A stretch of DNA of 34,624 nt, from assembly GCA_021298815.1 (NCBI GenBank), contig JAJTHE010000084.1, positions 1 to 34,624 of the forward strand, given 5' to 3'. This DNA comes from Betaproteobacteria bacterium. GTDB taxonomy: Bacteria > Pseudomonadota > Gammaproteobacteria > Burkholderiales > CAIKXV01. Below are positions 1 to 6,208 of the stretch, in pieces. Numbering within the stretch: the stretch's first letter is position 1; each line of letters starts with the position of its first letter. Position numbers and translations under genes: made by a program. Under the pieces are notes generated by a model. It was not told where the DNA came from. It did not search any database and worked only from the letters and a program-made list of their open reading frames with translations.

Positions 1-880
1 CCGCGGCCACCAGCGGCTCGACCCGCGCGGCCACGTCGGTGCCGGCGCAGCGCGGATCGATCAGCATCAGGAACTGCCCGCACTTCGACGGCATGATGCC
101 CGGCACCGGTGCCTCGATGCCGAACGGGCTGCCGCTCAGGGCCGCGGCGAGGATCTCCACCATGAACGCGATGGACGCGCCCTTCACGCCGCCGAAGGCG
201 ACCAGCGCGCCGCCGTCGAGCACCCGCGCTGCGTCCGTCGTCGGCCGGCCGTCGGCATCCACGCCGACGCCCTCGGGCAGCGGACGCCCTTCGCGCGCCG
301 CGCGCAGCACGTCGCCCTGGGACATCACGCTCGCGGCCTGGTCCCAGACGATCGGCGGGCCTTCCGCGCGCGGACAGGCGAACGCCGAGGCATTGGTGCC
401 GAACACCGCCTTCGCACCGCCCCAGCCGGTGACGCGGGCGCGCGAGGTCACGCAGCTCATCGCGATGAAGCCCTCCGCGGCGAAGGGCTCGATGTCGGGC
501 CAGAGCGCGGCGAAATGGTGGGCGTTGCGGATCAGCAGCACCGCGGTGCCGGTGCGGGCGGCGCGCTGCTTCAGGTCCTCGCGGGATTGCGCAAGGGCGA
601 GATGGGTGAAGCCCTGGCGCGCATCGAGCACGATCATCGAGTCGCGGGTGCTCAGCGTCTCGGGCAGGACGGTGCCGTCGGCATAGCCGGTGCGCACGGC
701 TTCGATGTAGCCCGGCAGGCGCAGCAGGCCGTGGCTCGGCGTGCCGTCGCGTTCGCAGGCGACGATGGTGGCGGCGATCGGCGCGGCGACCGGTGCGGAG
801 AAGCCGTTGCGGACCAGCGTGTCTTCGACGCGGGCGAGCAGCGCACTCTCGGTGATGAACTGCGGGACGGGCTGCGTCAT
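1..880 (-). CDS. Ldh-family malate/L-lactate/ureidoglycolate-type dehydrogenase, C-terminus cut by window edge
   Basis: The reverse strand reads openly for about 293 codons from ATG at 880 and runs off the window at base 1. The translation begins MTQPVPQFITESALLARVED and contains SHGLLRLPGYIEAVRTG, NAHHFAALWPDIEPFA and FGTNASAFACPR. This pattern is typical of the Ldh_2 family of NAD(P)-dependent 2-hydroxyacid or ureidoglycolate dehydrogenases; the SHG histidine and the NAHHF stretch belong to the family active site. These cytosolic enzymes interconvert 2-hydroxy and 2-oxo acids. The start codon abuts the TAG stop of the upstream flavoprotein gene (881-883), so the two are almost certainly co-transcribed and translationally coupled. 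The substrate cannot be told from sequence: malate, lactate, sulfolactate and ureidoglycolate enzymes share this fold. Confidence 0.9.
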   Translation of the reverse strand, partial: MTQPVPQFITESALLARVEDTLVRNGFSAPVAAPIAATIVACERDGTPSHGLLRLPGYIEAVRTGYADGTVLPETLSTRDSMIVLDARQGFTHLALAQSREDLKQRAARTGTAVLLIRNAHHFAALWPDIEPFAAEGFIAMSCVTSRARVTGWGGAKAVFGTNASAFACPRAEGPPIVWDQAASVMSQGDVLRAAREGRPLPEGVGVDADGRPTTDAARVLDGGALVAFGGVKGASIAFMVEILAAALSGSPFGIEAPVPGIMPSKCGQFLMLIDPRCAGTDVAARVEPLVAA

Positions 881-2251
881 CTACAGCGTGCCCTTGGCCA
901 GCCCGGCCAGCTCCGCCATCAGTGCCATGTCCTGCCGACGCGCGGGTGCGAGCGCCGTCGCGAACGACGGCACCGGCGTGCCGGCGATCCACGCCGCGCA
1001 CAGCGACCCGGTCGCGCAGGCGCCCATCGAACCGAAGCCCGACAGCGCGCCGGCGACGAAGGCGCCCGGTGTGGCCATCGGCCCGATCAGCGGCCAGTTC
1101 TCCGCCGTCTGCGTGTAGAAGCCACCGTAGTGCCGCATCCCCCGCGGCAGCTTGCCGATGTAGGCCGCGAGCTTCGGCTGCAGCCGGCTCACCGCGCGGA
1201 TCACCGAGTCCGGGAATTGCGGGTCGATAGGTGCGTTGGCATGAGAGTCAGCGTGCGGGTTGGAGGGCGTCTCGTTGTACGCCCAGCCGACCTTGATCCA
1301 GTTGCCATCGACCGGCCCGTCCGGACGGCAGTGGATGCCACCCTTCATCGGCTCGGTGAGCCGGCGCGTCGCCGGATCGGCGGCGAGCAGCGCACGGTCC
1401 TCTTCGCTCCAGGCGAGCGACTGGCCGTCGAGGTCGATCGCGAACGGCTGCTGCCGCGCGACCGCATGCAGCGTGTCCGGGAAGGCGATCTTCTGCTGGA
1501 ACACGCACTCGACCTGCAGGTCTTCGCCGAGCATCGACGCGATGTCCTGCAGGTGCGGGCCGGCGGCGTTGACGATTCGGTCGGCGAGGAGCGTCGTCGG
1601 TGTCGCGGCGTCCGGCGTGGCGATCTCCAGCCGGAACGGCGCGCCGGCGGTGATCGACTTCACCTCGCCGCGCACCAGCGTGCCGCCTGCCTCGCGGATC
1701 GCCTCGAGCATCAGGCTGCCCATCTGCTGTGCGTCGATCGAACCGGCGCGGCGGATGTGGATGACCGTGGCGATGTCGTCCGCAAAGGCGGGGAAGGTGC
1801 GGCGGATCAGCGCGCGGTCGAGCAGGACGTCGACGCCGCTGGGTGAGCCCTGCCAGGGCGTGCGGCGGGGCGGGACGTAGTCGCCTTCACTTTCACGCAG
1901 GCGGATCTGGCCGGGGGAATCGGCATAGCCGAGGTGCAGCGCGTCGAACAGGTCCTGCGGGTGCTCGCGGCGCGTGACCAGCGCATAGCCGCCGCGGGTC
2001 ATGTTCAGCCGTCCGCCCGAGGCCTCGTCCAGTTGCTCCATCAGGTCGATCGAATGGTCGGTGAACGCCGTCATCACCCGGTGCGGCCACCAGTTCCGGT
2101 AGTTCTCGCCGGACTGGGCGGAGGTGAGGCTCATCGGCGGCAGCGGGTCGATGAGGGCGATGCGACGGACGCCGTGGTCGCGGACCAGGTAGTAGGCGAC
2201 GGCGAGGCCGATGGAGCCGGTGCCGATGATGGCGACGTCGACGGGGTGCAT
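881..2251 (-). CDS. FAD-dependent oxidoreductase of the DAO (D-amino acid/glycine oxidase, DadA-like) family
   Basis: This encodes 456 aa starting MHPVDVAIIGTGSIGLAVAY, with the Rossmann GxGxxG dinucleotide site at residues 9-14 for FAD. The C-terminal part (MRHYGGFYTQTAENWPLIGP, then FVAGALSGFGSMGACATG) is the usual FAD-contacting end of DAO-family enzymes, which oxidise amines or amino acids such as D-amino acids, sarcosine or glycine. An open frame extends 50 codons further upstream, but the Rossmann motif begins right after the ATG at 2251, so I use that start. It is the first gene of a two-gene unit with the Ldh-family dehydrogenase. The pair could convert an amino acid to a 2-oxo acid and then to a hydroxy acid, but that order is inference. 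The 159 bases upstream (2252-2410) separate it from the divergent small-gene island. Confidence 0.88.
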   Translation of the reverse strand: MHPVDVAIIGTGSIGLAVAYYLVRDHGVRRIALIDPLPPMSLTSAQSGENYRNWWPHRVMTAFTDHSIDLMEQLDEASGGRLNMTRGGYALVTRREHPQDLFDALHLGYADSPGQIRLRESEGDYVPPRRTPWQGSPSGVDVLLDRALIRRTFPAFADDIATVIHIRRAGSIDAQQMGSLMLEAIREAGGTLVRGEVKSITAGAPFRLEIATPDAATPTTLLADRIVNAAGPHLQDIASMLGEDLQVECVFQQKIAFPDTLHAVARQQPFAIDLDGQSLAWSEEDRALLAADPATRRLTEPMKGGIHCRPDGPVDGNWIKVGWAYNETPSNPHADSHANAPIDPQFPDSVIRAVSRLQPKLAAYIGKLPRGMRHYGGFYTQTAENWPLIGPMATPGAFVAGALSGFGSMGACATGSLCAAWIAGTPVPSFATALAPARRQDMALMAELAGLAKGTL

Positions 2252-2410
2252 GGGTGGGTCCTGGATCGGTCCCCGGGAGTGTAGCGGGCGGGGCACGGCG
2301 CTGCACGGGCGGCTATCGTCCGTGGCGCGACGGCAGGCTGGCCGAGTTACGCCGTCTCTCGGGGTTTTTCTGAGTTCGCCACGCCTCGTGACGCTTGCCA
2401 CGATGGGGCG

Positions 2411-2641
2411 ATGTACTTCATGATTCTCGGTGAGATCAGGCTGCTCGAAACGTTCGCCTCCGGCGGTTCAATCCGGGAGGTTGCGCGTCTTCGGAAACGC
2501 TACGGGCGCGGGCATTGGCTCAAGCGAAAAGGCATCGCACGCGTCCTGCTCGACGATGGCTCGATAGAACTCGCAGAGGTGCATTGGTACGAGGCTGCCG
2601 GTATCGGCAAGTTCGAGTTCAAGATCAAGGATTTTCTTTGA
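2411..2641 (+). CDS. Small conserved hypothetical protein (76 aa)
   Basis: The product begins MYFMILGEIRLLETFASGGS and contains HWLKRKGIARVLLDDGSIELAEVHW before ending KFEFKIKDFL. The central alternation of basic residues, a DGS turn and AEVHWYEA suggests a small beta-rich domain. I recall similar small bacterial proteins of unknown function that keep the 'G-A-V-L-DG-AE(V/I)HWYEA-GIG' pattern, but I cannot name a family. There is no signal peptide or membrane segment. The next gene begins 8 bases after its stop, so the two are likely co-transcribed. It lies at the left edge of an island of toxin-antitoxin-like genes. A role in such a module is possible, but nothing in the sequence proves it. 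Confidence 0.72.
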   Translation: MYFMILGEIRLLETFASGGSIREVARLRKRYGRGHWLKRKGIARVLLDDGSIELAEVHWYEAAGIGKFEFKIKDFL

Positions 2642-2649
2642 GGTCCCAC

Positions 2650-2886
2650 ATGGTCAGGTCATCCGCCCGGAAGCGCCAACTCGTCGTCTGCGTGAAGCGC
2701 GAAGGTTACGAGGTCGCGCTTGAACTGCGCAAGATCTACGTGTCCATCGCCGACAAGGATGCAAGCGCGCATCGCATGCTTCGCGTGATCGACGAGTCAG
2801 GCGAGGACTATCTGTACCCCGAGAAGCTGTTCCGTGCCGTCGACCTGCCCACGCCGGTGCGGCGCGCCGTGCTGACAGCCGCTTGA
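2650..2886 (+). CDS. Small conserved hypothetical protein (78 aa) with VIDESGEDYLYP motif
   Basis: The ATG at 2650 gives MVRSSARKRQLVVCVKREGY, followed by EVALELRKIYVSIADKD and MLRVIDESGEDYLYPEKLF. The segment order (short strand with Cys, 'EVALELRKIY', then 'RVIDESGEDYLYP') matches a widespread family of small bacterial proteins with no assigned function. The open frame continues upstream across the preceding gene, but that part has no homology-like pattern, so the internal ATG is preferred. It probably forms a two-gene unit with 2411-2641, and a 43-codon antitoxin-like ORF follows 23 bases later. The small size and basic N-terminus could suit a nucleic-acid-related or toxin-like role, which is speculation. 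Confidence 0.75.
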   Translation: MVRSSARKRQLVVCVKREGYEVALELRKIYVSIADKDASAHRMLRVIDESGEDYLYPEKLFRAVDLPTPVRRAVLTAA

Positions 2887-2909
2887 ATCAGAATAGCGCC
2901 TGAGAACGC

Positions 2910-3041
2910 GTGGCTGACGAAGCTTTTGTCCTGACCGCCGCGCAGGAAGATGCCTTGGTCGAATCGATCGCTGAGATCGAGCGTGGAGCGTTTCTTTCGC
3001 TCGACGAGGTGCTTGGATCTCTGCCTGCGAGCGGCAGCTAA
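2910..3041 (+). CDS. Very small antitoxin-like protein (43 aa), possibly a remnant
   Basis: A GTG at 2910 opens a 43-residue frame: MADEAFVLTAAQEDALVESI continuing AEIERGAFLSLDEVLGSL. The pattern 'LTxxQExALxExIxExxRGxFxSxDEVL' resembles the C-terminal, toxin-binding half of short ParD-like addiction antitoxins. No recognisable toxin follows: the next 85 bases hold no convincing start, and the next two ORFs are short fragments. I read this as either a free-standing mini-antitoxin or the surviving part of a decayed module. It shares the acidic, helix-forming character of antitoxins. Confidence is moderate because of its length and the GTG start. Confidence 0.5.
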   Translation: MADEAFVLTAAQEDALVESIAEIERGAFLSLDEVLGSLPASGS

Positions 3042-3126
3042 ACTGAAGATCCGCTCCTGCACTGCCGCTCGCTCGCGTTGCAGGCAGCAGTACACTTCGA
3101 CATGGCGCTCTACTGAAGAGGAAACT

Positions 3127-3207
3127 ATGGATTCCTCTGACATTGTCGTCGACCCAGATCTCGAAGCTGCGCGTATCGCGATAGCGCCTGATGCGCATCC
3201 TGCTTGA
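3127..3207 (+). pseudogene. 26-aa ORF with good ribosome site, possible antitoxin remnant
   Basis: The ATG at 3127 is preceded by AGAGGA at a suitable distance and reads MDSSDIVVDPDLEAARIAIA before ending PDAHPA at the TGA 3205-3207. The opening 'IVVDP' is like the start of DUF433-type antitoxins, which usually precede DUF5615 toxins, but the rest does not follow that family. The ORF overlaps the DUF5615-like fragment that starts at 3191. I interpret it as a decayed antitoxin gene; it could also be a chance ORF. Confidence 0.3.
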
Positions 3208-3289
3208 CGGATCGGTGCCGGAACAGATCGGCTCTTTGCTGATCGGGCATTCCTGGAGCTCTGTCCGCCGGGAAGGGTGGACCCTGTAG
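3191..3289 (+). pseudogene. Truncated DUF5615 (PIN-like) toxin remnant
   Basis: The 32-codon frame begins MRILLDGSVPEQIGSLLIGH and continues SWSSVRREGWTL before a TAG. DUF5615 proteins are PIN-like toxins of roughly 100 aa or more that begin 'MRILLDEcVPrxLxxxLpGHxVxTVxExGW'. The match therefore covers only the first strand, first helix and the start of the next strand. The usual acidic residue after LLD is Gly here. Everything beyond 'GW' is missing, and the following bases belong to the next module. This is a broken gene and not expected to be active. Confidence 0.55.
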
Positions 3290-3312
3290 CGCGATTGCGA
3301 TACATTGAGAGC

Positions 3313-3594
3313 ATGAAGACAGCGACCATTCCATCCGTACGTGTCGAGCCCGAGTTTCGGGCCGAAGTCGAGTCGGTCCTGGCCGAGGGCGAGAGTCTCT
3401 CTGAGTTCGTCGAGGCCTCGGTGCGCGCCAGCGTAGAGCGCCGTCGCGTGCGGGCCGAGTTCATCGCCCGCGGCCTGCGCTCGCGAGACGAGGCCAAACG
3501 TACGGGCGACTATGTCGATGCCGATGATTTCGTCGCTGGACTGCAGCACAAGCTCGACGCCGCGCGTGCGCGCGTCGCCAAGGCTCGCGTGTGA
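3313..3594 (+). CDS. YlcI/YnfO-like ribbon-helix-helix antitoxin
   Basis: This encodes 93 aa starting MKTATIPSVRVEPEFRAEVE, followed by GESLSEFVEASVRASVERRR. The pattern is 'short strand - basic/acidic helix - GESLSxFVExSVRxSVxRRR', typical of the YlcI/YnfO family of RHH-like antitoxins that pair with RelE/ParE toxins. The RHH part occupies about residues 3-50, and the remaining acidic/basic helix (AEFIARGLRSRDEAKRTGDY onward) should wrap the toxin. An upstream in-frame ATG exists, but MKTATIP is the family's usual beginning. Its TGA overlaps the GTG start of the toxin gene by 4 bases, so the pair is coupled. Autoregulation through its DNA-binding end is expected from the family. Confidence 0.85.
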   Translation: MKTATIPSVRVEPEFRAEVESVLAEGESLSEFVEASVRASVERRRVRAEFIARGLRSRDEAKRTGDYVDADDFVAGLQHKLDAARARVAKARV

Positions 3595-3908
3595 CCTTCA
3601 GGGTCAGGCTGACCCGCGAAGCCGAAGCCGACCTCGATCGCCTGTTTCACTTCGTGCTTGAGCGCGAGCTGGAGCGAGACGGCGGGGATCTGTCGCTGGC
3701 CGAGCAGGCCGTGGCCGCGATTCGCGCGGGATTCGCAACGTTGAAGACATCGCCGTTCACGTGTCGCAAAGCCGGACAGAGCCCGTTCCTGCGTGAACTT
3801 GTCATCCCCTCTGGAAGATCAGGGTACGTCGCGCTCATCGAGATCGAGTCGGCGAACGACGTGGTGGTCGTCGCCGTTCGCCACCAACTCGAAGACGACT
3901 ACCACTGA
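3591..3908 (+). CDS. RelE/ParE-family type II toxin
   Basis: The 105-aa product starts at GTG 3591 (MTFRVRLTREAEADLDRLFH) and ends VVVVAVRHQLEDDYH. The ParE/RelE plan is visible: an N-terminal strand, 'TREAEADLDRLFHFVLE' helix, second helix, 'SPFTCRK' and 'LRELVIPSGRSGYVALIEIE' strands, then 'VVVVAVRHQLEDDY', where ParE and RelE proteins carry the conserved 'xVxxVRHxxEDxY' end. ParE members poison gyrase and RelE members cleave mRNA; the sequence does not separate them. The gene overlaps its antitoxin by GTGA, the classic arrangement. The full-length frame with an intact C-terminus suggests it is functional, unlike the fragments just upstream. Confidence 0.85.
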   Translation: MTFRVRLTREAEADLDRLFHFVLERELERDGGDLSLAEQAVAAIRAGFATLKTSPFTCRKAGQSPFLRELVIPSGRSGYVALIEIESANDVVVVAVRHQLEDDYH

Positions 3909-3928
3909 TCGATTGCGCCTGCCTGGCA

Positions 3929-4294
3929 TCAGCCGGGGGCATGAGCCAGGTTCGCGATCGGGACCCACCCCGATGCCGCACTGCCCGGCCTTTCGCACCA
4001 CACCCACCCGTTAAGTTGCCGTCCCCCGACGAGCCTGTCTCCGCGCTTCACGGTCAGCTCCCGCGCCGTGTAGTCCTCGCGCGCGATGCCGGTTCCGTCG
4101 CCAGTGAGGTCGATGACCTGCGCAGGAACCCAGCCACCCTTCTGGCCAGGCGTTTCACAGAACAGCCAGCTGTCCCAGCCTTCCGGGCCTGCGTACGCCT
4201 CGCCGACGACCAGGGGCGCGCCCCTCGCGAACGTGATGGGTTCGGGAAACTCGCTGGTGTGGTCTGCGATGACGAGGTACTGCGTGGGTTCCAT
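3929..4294 (-). CDS. Tandem variant-SH3-domain protein (121 aa)
   Basis: Two related halves are visible: residues 5-62 (YLVIADHTSEFPEPITFARG to WLFCETPGQKGGWVPAQVI) and 66-118 (IAREDYTARELTVKRGDRLV to WVWCERPGSAASGWVPIANL). Each has the SH3 plan: strand, 'F/V-x-R/K-G' turn, then 'W-x-x-C-E-x-P-G-x-x-G-W-V-P'. This is the variant SH3 (SH3_2-like) family found in small bacterial cytosolic proteins, presumed to bind peptides or proteins. No signal peptide is present. Its start lies 8 bases from the stop of the next upstream minus-strand gene, so 3929-5532 may be one transcript. No partner is known. Confidence 0.82.
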   Translation of the reverse strand: MEPTQYLVIADHTSEFPEPITFARGAPLVVGEAYAGPEGWDSWLFCETPGQKGGWVPAQVIDLTGDGTGIAREDYTARELTVKRGDRLVGGRQLNGWVWCERPGSAASGWVPIANLAHAPG

Positions 4295-4302
4295 GGGGAA
4301 GG

Positions 4303-4620
4303 CTACGCGAACCTCGCCAGCAGCGTGATCAACCGTGCTGCCGCGATCACCGTATCCTGCGCCGTTGCCGCCTGACCGATCGCATCCTTGATCCGGTTCG
4401 CTTCCTTCAGGTCGGCGGCGACGGCGATCGTCCCGGGTGCAAGCAGCAGCAATCGTGCCTTCAGCACTCCGTGGGCCGCCTGCTCGATCTGCGGCTTCAG
4501 CAGCAGCTGATCGAGGGCCGTGGATGCGAAGTACTGGTCGTAGAGCAGGTCCAGTGCGGCTTCGGCAGCCTCGATCAGGGCCTTGTCAGTGTCGGAGCGT
4601 CTTGCTTTCGGCGGGGGCAT
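4303..4620 (-). CDS. Hypothetical helical protein (105 aa)
   Basis: The product starts MPPPKARRSDTDKALIEAAE and is almost entirely alpha-helical in character, with Ala- and Leu-rich amphipathic stretches (ALDLLYDQYFASTALDQLLL, LKARLLLLAPGTIAVAADLK). There is no signal peptide or clear membrane helix. The start is preceded on the minus strand by GGAG-like purines. It sits 15 bases after the stop of the lipoprotein gene and 8 bases before the SH3 gene, so the three are likely co-transcribed. I do not recognise a family. Coding is supported by frame length and by the compact arrangement. Confidence 0.7.
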   Translation of the reverse strand: MPPPKARRSDTDKALIEAAEAALDLLYDQYFASTALDQLLLKPQIEQAAHGVLKARLLLLAPGTIAVAADLKEANRIKDAIGQAATAQDTVIAAARLITLLARFA

Positions 4621-4635
4621 CGTCGTCTCCTGCGG

Positions 4636-5532
4636 TCACTGGCCCTTGCAGGCGGGAATCGGTTCGTTCAGGGGTATGGCGAGGATCGGCTTCAGGGCCG
4701 GATCCTGCTCGAGCTTCGTGCGGAAGGTGGCGAGGCGCTCCATGGCCTTCGACGAGTCCATGCCGAGCGTCGCCGTCCGGATCTCGAGGATCTGGTTCAG
4801 GCCCGACAGCAGGTCTTCCACCGACAGCTGGCCGTAGGACTGCGCCAGCGTGACCGTGCGCATGCCGGCGTCGATCGCCCCGACGAACATCGCGGTGGCC
4901 GCCGCGTTGTCGCTGCGCTCGGCCTTCCGGGTCTCGATCAGTTCGCCGACGGCGCGCTGGATATCGGACTCGTTCTTCGCGGCAATCGCGCGGTTGAGAT
5001 CGCCGACGGCCCTGCTCAGGCGCTGCTGGTAGCGCACCGGCTTGTCCTGCGACGCCTGGGCGAAGTCCATCATGCGCCGGGTCAGCCTGACCCCAAGGCC
5101 GGCGGCGCAGGCCACTGCATCACCGGCGAGGAAGCTGCCCTCGGGCAGGCGAGCCAGCGAAGCGGCGAAGGCGACATAGGCCGTGCGCAACTCGGACAGC
5201 TTGCCCCGGACGAAGTCGAGCTGCCGCTCGCGCGCGTCGATGCTGCCGAGCGCGGCGAGGGCATCGGCGGAGGTCAATCGCCCCTGGGCACCCTTGGCCC
5301 TCAGCTGCGCCAGCACTTCCTGGAACTGCTGCGCCTCCGGCTGTGCCTCCCCCAGCGCGCCGGTCACCATCAGGTTCTGGTAGTTGTCTATCGCGGAGAC
5401 CGAGCGATCGCGAAACGTCTCGGCGGCCGCCTTCAGGGCCAGCGCCTTGTCCTTCGTGCATCCGCCGAGCAACAGAAGCGTGGCTGCCAGACTGATCAAC
5501 AAGGACTTCCGCAACGATCTCCGGGCGCCCAT
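4636..5532 (-). CDS. Predicted lipoprotein, function unknown (298 aa)
   Basis: The start at 5532 gives MGARRSLRKSLLISLAATLL then LLGGCTKDKA, a textbook lipoprotein signal: a basic n-region, a hydrophobic stretch and a lipobox with Cys25. The residue after the Cys is Thr, so outer-membrane sorting is likely by the usual +2 rule. The mature part is helical, with TFRDRSVSAIDNYQNLMVTG, a KGAQGRLTSADALAALGSID stretch and a Cys at about 170. I do not recognise a domain. A longer upstream frame exists, but the signal peptide fixes the start. A GGAG precedes the ATG. It is first in a minus-strand unit with 4303-4620 and 3929-4294, and divergent from the SLATT-like gene at 5693. Confidence 0.8.
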   Translation of the reverse strand: MGARRSLRKSLLISLAATLLLLGGCTKDKALALKAAAETFRDRSVSAIDNYQNLMVTGALGEAQPEAQQFQEVLAQLRAKGAQGRLTSADALAALGSIDARERQLDFVRGKLSELRTAYVAFAASLARLPEGSFLAGDAVACAAGLGVRLTRRMMDFAQASQDKPVRYQQRLSRAVGDLNRAIAAKNESDIQRAVGELIETRKAERSDNAAATAMFVGAIDAGMRTVTLAQSYGQLSVEDLLSGLNQILEIRTATLGMDSSKAMERLATFRTKLEQDPALKPILAIPLNEPIPACKGQ

Positions 5533-5692
5533 GGCTCCACTCCGTTCTCGACGACGAACCTGATCGTGGATCCCGGAGGCTGCGGTTGTCAACACTGCCT
5601 GTCCAGCCATGTGGCATCCACCGGGAACGTACTTGATAACTCTGTTGCTGGTCACTCAGCTGATTCGTGTCGTGAGCATGCTGGAGGTGAAC

Positions 5693-6154
5693 GTGAACAG
5701 AAGTCTATTGATCTCACAGCTGGATGAACTCATCGCGAGTTTTGGTGCGGATTCCACGAAGCACAAGAACCAGCATCGAAGGCTCCGGTACGCAGTCTTC
5801 GCGCTCACTGCAGGTTCAACGCTGTTGGCAGGGGTTGCCCTTCAGGCTCCAGGCGCGAGTTCGGAAATAGCACTTGCCATCCTGGCCCTTTCGGCCGCAT
5901 CTGGCCTGGTGACTTCGATCGAAGGCGTCAGAAAGCCGGCCGAGCTTTGGGTCCACGAGCGCGCAACGTTCCTGGCGCTGAAGGACCTGAGACGGGAAGT
6001 CGAGTTTTCAACGAATGACGCTTCGTCATTCGAGATCCTCGAAACATACTTCCAGAGGATGCAGAGTCTTCTTGGAGACTCGGCCAGGAAGTGGCAAGAC
6101 GACATTGCCCGCATGAAGCAAGCCAACGCCCCGAAGCAAGGCGCGACAACCTAG
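5693..6154 (+). CDS. SLATT/DUF4231-like two-transmembrane protein (153 aa)
   Basis: GTG at 5693 follows a strong GGAGG site (5683-5687) and is preferred; an in-frame ATG at 5678 lies just upstream. The protein has a soluble N-terminal helix (RSLLISQLDELIASFGADST), a basic segment (KHKNQHRRLRY), two adjacent hydrophobic segments (AVFALTAGSTLLAGVALQAP and IALAILALSAASGLVTSIEG) and a long cytosolic C-terminal helix with 'ALKDLRREVEFSTND'. Two closely spaced TM helices followed by a charged helical tail are typical of SLATT proteins, predicted pore-forming effectors of nucleotide-signal conflict systems. No nucleotide cyclase or SLOG gene is adjacent. Base use is visibly more AT-rich than in its neighbours, suggesting transfer. 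Confidence 0.65.
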   Translation: MNRSLLISQLDELIASFGADSTKHKNQHRRLRYAVFALTAGSTLLAGVALQAPGASSEIALAILALSAASGLVTSIEGVRKPAELWVHERATFLALKDLRREVEFSTNDASSFEILETYFQRMQSLLGDSARKWQDDIARMKQANAPKQGATT

Positions 6155-6177
6155 GCAATCGATCGCGGAGCGTTGCC
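6154..6177. terminator. Possible hairpin between convergent genes
   Basis: GGCAA-T-CG at 6154-6161 can pair with CGTTGCC at 6171-6177, seven pairs with one bulged T. It lies just past the stop of the SLATT-like gene and before the convergent CoA-transferase stop at 6209. No clear T-run follows, so the terminator call is weak. Confidence 0.3.
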
Positions 6178-6208
6178 TCCTTGTGGCCGAAGACGCTGCG
6201 TTGTCTTT

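Noticed and set aside
515..1846. Plus-strand open frame of 443 codons over the first two genes
   Set aside because: The minus strand carries Ldh-family and DAO-family motifs; the plus-strand product is Arg-, Gly- and Asp-rich without structure.
3191..3289. A functional DUF5615 toxin
   Set aside because: Only 32 codons remain; most of the PIN-like fold and the later acidic residues are missing.
4636..6154. Lipoprotein plus SLATT gene as one defence operon
   Set aside because: They are divergent, and no nucleotide-signal synthase or nuclease is adjacent; only the SLATT-like protein is noted.
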